DNA from: Angelakisella sp.
Lineage (GTDB): Bacteria > Bacillota > Clostridia > Oscillospirales > Ruminococcaceae
DNA length: 8,337 nucleotides
NCBI GenBank assembly: GCA_022795575.1
Contig: JAAWGY010000089.1
Location: forward strand, 1-8,337
Direction of reading: 5' to 3'
Shown: one piece after another, positions 7,401 to 8,337 of the stretch
Numbering within the stretch: the first letter of the stretch is position 1
Layout of the letters: each line of letters opens with the position of its first letter
Notes under the pieces: generated by a model
Databases searched by the model: none
What the model saw: only the letters and a program-made list of their open reading frames with translations
Told to the model about the DNA's origin: nothing
Program-made: the position numbers and the translations under genes

Positions 7401-7844
7401 ATTCTGCGGTATGTGCGGATGGTGGGGGGTTCCACGGTGCCGCCGGGGAGCGGGGACGCAGAGGGCGGGAACCCGCCGGATCAGCCGGACCCGGGCCCGG
7501 GGGAACCGGAGGAGCCGGACAAACCGGATGAACCGGATGCTCCGGACACGCCGGATAATCCTGACGCGCCGCCGGATACGCCGGAGGAGCCGGGGCCGCC
7601 GGTGATGGAGGAGCCCGGGGAGGAGGAGCCGGAGGAACCGGGGCCCGGGCCGCAGCCGGACGACGACGATGACGACGATGACGACGATCCGCCGGCACCG
7701 CCGCCGGGCAGCGTTCAGCCGCCGGCGCCGGGGGTACCGGATACCGGGGACGGCAGCAGGACCGAGCTGTGGACGATGCTGTCGGTGATGTTCCTGACCG
7801 GGCTGCTGTGGTACGCCGCTAAAAAGCGGGATAGCCGGCAGTAG
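4407..7844 (+). CDS. Large LPXTG-type (VPDTG) wall-anchored surface protein with Cna-B-like modules
   Basis: A 1145-residue secreted protein, probably an adhesin or pilin-like stalk. Residues 1-31 form a signal peptide (basic start, hydrophobic core, cleavage after A-F-A). Residues about 32-740 hold several Ig-like modules of the Cna-B/SpaA type, recognised by their ending strands: GLPVGQYQIEE (about 276-286), NIAPGQYIINE (about 363-373), GLTAGNYTVTE (about 577-587) and VPPGVYTVTA (about 695-704). Two related repeats open with HEYY (about 750 and 907) and close with IIILRYV (about 886-892 and 998-1004); the first carries an Ala-rich insert (about 812-860). A Pro/Asp/Glu-rich stalk (about 1008-1109), including ten Asp in a row (1085-1094), spans the wall. 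VPDTG at 1110-1114, a hydrophobic helix (about 1120-1138) and the tail KKRDSRQ form a sortase sorting signal. The ATG at 4407 is chosen because AAGGAG/GAAGG sites lie just upstream and the signal peptide begins there; the ATG at 4314 lies inside the palindrome. No sortase gene is in the window. Confidence 0.93.
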   Translation: MTNRKVDKRRILCAGLLLMMAVLAVATIAFAQERAGDSYTMLLRKEFEIEVPEKDPTDGHIYTEAEREQLRQKVLEQAKKRSYDFRVEAIVKENGALKQVVKDLTLPFTGSSDSAITGLDGNEWGAKIKFGGAAIVSVVELTDHIENADGALKNWNLAGNKVESTTKVPEQNDFGSGSGTSLLSIGKPNGKIRIEKDVHPISGQPNTYSFHLCWKGGGEDAPGVIPITVTTFSPPETGRLSQDGTGTDHKTETVEVDLAKGYSFPIASGGAVEVSGLPVGQYQIEELKTDEGYSFAVDNPNIVMSSGADGSVADHMVNINGQGSVTITPPDDGHSHHYTVTKKDDSSFREDVTVAPGGLFRENIAPGQYIINERLSEGVPGFQLLASSVVNGSRTYTTGLTKNKTVIPTTEIIPENGDCARIGVSAIKGVAAGNTANFRIKALWQGEAAQRERGVNIKAYSNNTQGVMKAPYMVSQKFTIRTTDTKVTGYTVNYRIKKHTESSSQANEAGIHSQTVEVRNGDFSNKANTGELVIRKPADTTGLPRADEVAYNYAVTGPGGYKKTLGLKAGEELRLTGLTAGNYTVTETIDAPERNDFVVTVHDESQTFKPNIEGTGVKAFLRDQGTMVISKPAYQPDSTVTGAQKPVSRKYFFHVVGEDSNTGDKIYEYDFPLLAGQKITFTSQQQSRTGISLVVPPGVYTVTAIGDTNSGYKLSYGDSRTLAVVTATDQAEVVVTNNYSMQVGGYHVIHEYYADEDFTKEPEVKSTVSSVRGLHLDNTEHTADEVGKIEIAPNGKVYQYRASAYGIVTPGTKAASPFRGAWLDSGIAASAPAAGRGPVLDSGVAAAAAAPRVDNTAWIDGANCTYAPDGSMNGVTATENGSQIIILRYVPEKAIEEIPLMGSYKVVHEYYLRTDKGDTYEGHAGIESIDEQVLGSQHTREDFDEARLTFTATQGDEVGKSHRYAYENVLYGMAKGENYYPDATMSYATATKGGNEIIILRYVRMVGGSTVPPGSGDAEGGNPPDQPDPGPGEPEEPDKPDEPDAPDTPDNPDAPPDTPEEPGPPVMEEPGEEEPEEPGPGPQPDDDDDDDDDDPPAPPPGSVQPPAPGVPDTGDGSRTELWTMLSVMFLTGLLWYAAKKRDSRQ
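6638..7425 (+). other. Two HEYY...ILRYV repeat modules within the surface protein
   Basis: The two copies align as YHVIHEYYADEDF / YKVVHEYYLRTDK at their starts, YQYRASAYGIV / HRYAYENVLYGM in the middle and GSQIIILRYV / GNEIIILRYV at their ends. The second copy is compact, about 100 residues. The first is longer by about 50 residues owing to an insertion rich in Ala, Gly and Pro. The pattern is like MucBP-type surface repeats, but I cannot assign a named family with certainty. Confidence 0.7.
7428..7733 (+). other. Pro/Asp/Glu-rich low-complexity stalk with a ten-Asp run
   Basis: Residues about 1008-1109 of the surface protein are built from imperfect PD and PE steps (PDKPDEPDAPDTPDNPD and similar), then ten consecutive Asp codons (7659-7688, mixing GAC and GAT), then Pro-rich sequence up to VPDTG. 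Such stretches usually carry the exposed domains through the peptidoglycan. The repetitive DNA may vary in length between strains. Confidence 0.85.
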
Positions 7845-7861
7845 CTACAGGGGAACGAGGC

Positions 7862-7961
7862 AGCCTGTCCCACAGGATGTGCCCGCCGGGGCTTCCCGGC
7901 CGCAGGTCCAGGGCCGCGCAGGCCCTGGTCGCCCGCCGCAGCGGGCGAAACGCCCCAGGAC
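7862..7961 (+). repeat. Four-hairpin repeat element, right copy
   Basis: This is the reverse complement of 1-98. Hairpins are CCTGT/ACAGG (7864-7868 with 7872-7876), GCCGGG/CCCGGC (7885-7890 with 7895-7900), CCAGGGCC/GGCCCTGG (7908-7915 with 7921-7928) and CGCCCGC/GCGGGCG (7930-7936 with 7941-7947). The last differs from the left copy's CGCTCC/GGAGCG, yet both arms have changed so that pairing is kept and even lengthened. It begins 17 bp after the surface protein stop and ends 9 bp before the terminator hairpin, so it should be transcribed as part of the 3' untranslated region. Weaker similarity reaches back to about 7850. Confidence 0.85.
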
Positions 7962-7970
7962 GGCTATTAC

Positions 7971-8016
7971 AACGGCAGGGCTTGTGTTTTTGGCACAGGC
8001 CCTGCTGTTTTGTTGT
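7971..8016 (+). terminator. Rho-independent terminator of the surface protein transcript
   Basis: AACG plus GCAGGGCTTGTG (7971-7986) pairs with CACAGGCCCTGC plus TGTT (7994-8009), about 16 bp with two G-T wobbles and a T-rich 7-nt loop, followed by TTGTTGT. It lies about 125 bp past the stop codon, after the four-hairpin repeat. The U-tract is interrupted by G, but stem, orientation and position all fit. Confidence 0.8.
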
Positions 8017-8252
8017 AGGCTGTTAGGCCGCGGTTCTAAACAGCTGCTTTTGGGTGGGGATGGGGGCTATTGCGGTTTGCCGCCTTCCTGGCGGGGAAGC
8101 GTAAACCGCGGCCGGGGTTAGGGGTAGCCGCTATCTCCCCAAAACAGCCCGCCGCGCGCCGCAGGCGCTGGAGGCGGGCGCATTTTGGGTTCACCGGCCT
8201 AACCCACCTTTTGATAGCGCAGCCGTCCCCCAAAACGGCAAACGAACACAAA
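8017..8252. other. Gene-free, strongly self-complementary intergenic region
   Basis: No convincing gene is seen in this stretch; its open frames are GC-rich shadows with no motif. It can fold heavily. GCTGTTAG (8019-8026) pairs with CTAAACAGC (8036-8044, one bulge). GCGGTTT (8072-8078) pairs with AAACCGC (8103-8109), with CCGCC/GGCGG inside. A nested set combines GGGTTAGG/CCTAACCC (8115-8122, 8198-8205), CCCAAAA/TTTTGGG (8138-8144, 8183-8189), GCCCGCC/GGCGGGC (8147-8153, 8173-8179) and GCGCC/GGCGC (8156-8160, 8164-8168). Competing pairings also exist, for example GGCCGCGGTT (8026-8035) with AACCGCGGCC (8104-8113). It could be a structured RNA, a leader for a gene beyond the window, or another palindromic repeat. 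Strand is undecided. Confidence 0.5.
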
Positions 8253-8292
8253 AAGAACACTATCAAAAGGTATACTTTTTGATAGTGTTCTT
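8253..8292 (-). terminator. Perfect 16-bp hairpin, likely terminator for a gene entering from the right
   Basis: AAGAACACTATCAAAA (8253-8268) and TTTTGATAGTGTTCTT (8277-8292) are exact reverse complements around an 8-nt loop. Read on the minus strand, the stem ends in TTCTT and runs on into TTTGTG, a fair U-tract; the plus strand has only a later T-rich patch. This favours termination of leftward transcription coming from outside the window, perhaps acting in both directions. Its left arm is also complementary to 8207-8217, so an operator or attenuator role is possible. Confidence 0.55.
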
Positions 8293-8337
8293 ACTGCGGC
8301 TTTCTTTTGTGCAATTTCCATCCCGGAACTGCTTTCG

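Noticed and set aside
7500..7700. Short GC-rich repeats considered as a CRISPR or tandem-repeat array
   Set aside because: They are in-frame Pro/Asp/Glu codon repeats of the surface protein stalk, with no spacer-repeat regularity.
8291..8337. Partial minus-strand gene ending in TAA exactly at the base of the 16-bp hairpin
   Set aside because: A stop codon followed at once by a terminator is suggestive, but only about 14 open codons are visible and other frames are also open, so no gene is claimed.

Overview
The window is GC-rich, with Gram-positive-type signals: strong purine-rich ribosome binding sites, an ECF vitamin transporter subunit, and a wall-anchored protein with a VPDTG sorting motif. 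Together with the codon style, this suggests a Clostridia/Oscillospirales-type gut anaerobe. That placement is an inference, since no rRNA or marker gene is present.

Left part, minus strand (158-1647): two genes, most likely one operon. A pyridoxal/pyridoxamine kinase (GTG start at 1647) is followed 50 bp later by the substrate-binding (S) subunit of an ECF transporter. The pairing suggests vitamin B6 salvage: the S subunit captures a B6 vitamer and the kinase traps it by phosphorylation. A short-leader promoter lies at about 1671-1699.

Centre and right, plus strand (2066-7844): three envelope genes in a row. A consensus promoter (TTGACA, 18 bp, TATAAT; 1953-1982) leads into a polytopic membrane protein of the O-antigen ligase/polymerase superfamily. 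Its best start is a CTG codon behind a perfect Shine-Dalgarno sequence. A membrane-anchored zinc amidase of the amidase_2/PGRP fold follows 14 bp later. After a 260-bp gap comes a 1145-residue secreted surface protein with Cna-B-like Ig modules, two HEYY/ILRYV repeats, a Pro/Asp/Glu-rich stalk and a VPDTG wall sorting signal. Polysaccharide assembly, peptidoglycan cleavage and a wall-anchored stalk protein fit a cell-surface locus, but the functional link between them is inferred.

Non-coding structure is the most striking part. A roughly 100-bp element made of four successive hairpins occurs in inverted copies at both ends of the window (1-98 and 7862-7961). Each copy lies just past the 3' end of the neighbouring gene, in the same orientation relative to that gene. 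The copies differ mainly in one hairpin, whose stem changes are compensatory. A 125-bp imperfect palindrome (4246-4370) sits just upstream of the surface protein gene. A rho-independent terminator (7971-8016), a large nested fold (8019-8206) and a 16-bp perfect hairpin (8253-8292) fill the right end. No CRISPR array, tRNA, rRNA, transposase or recognisable defence system was seen.
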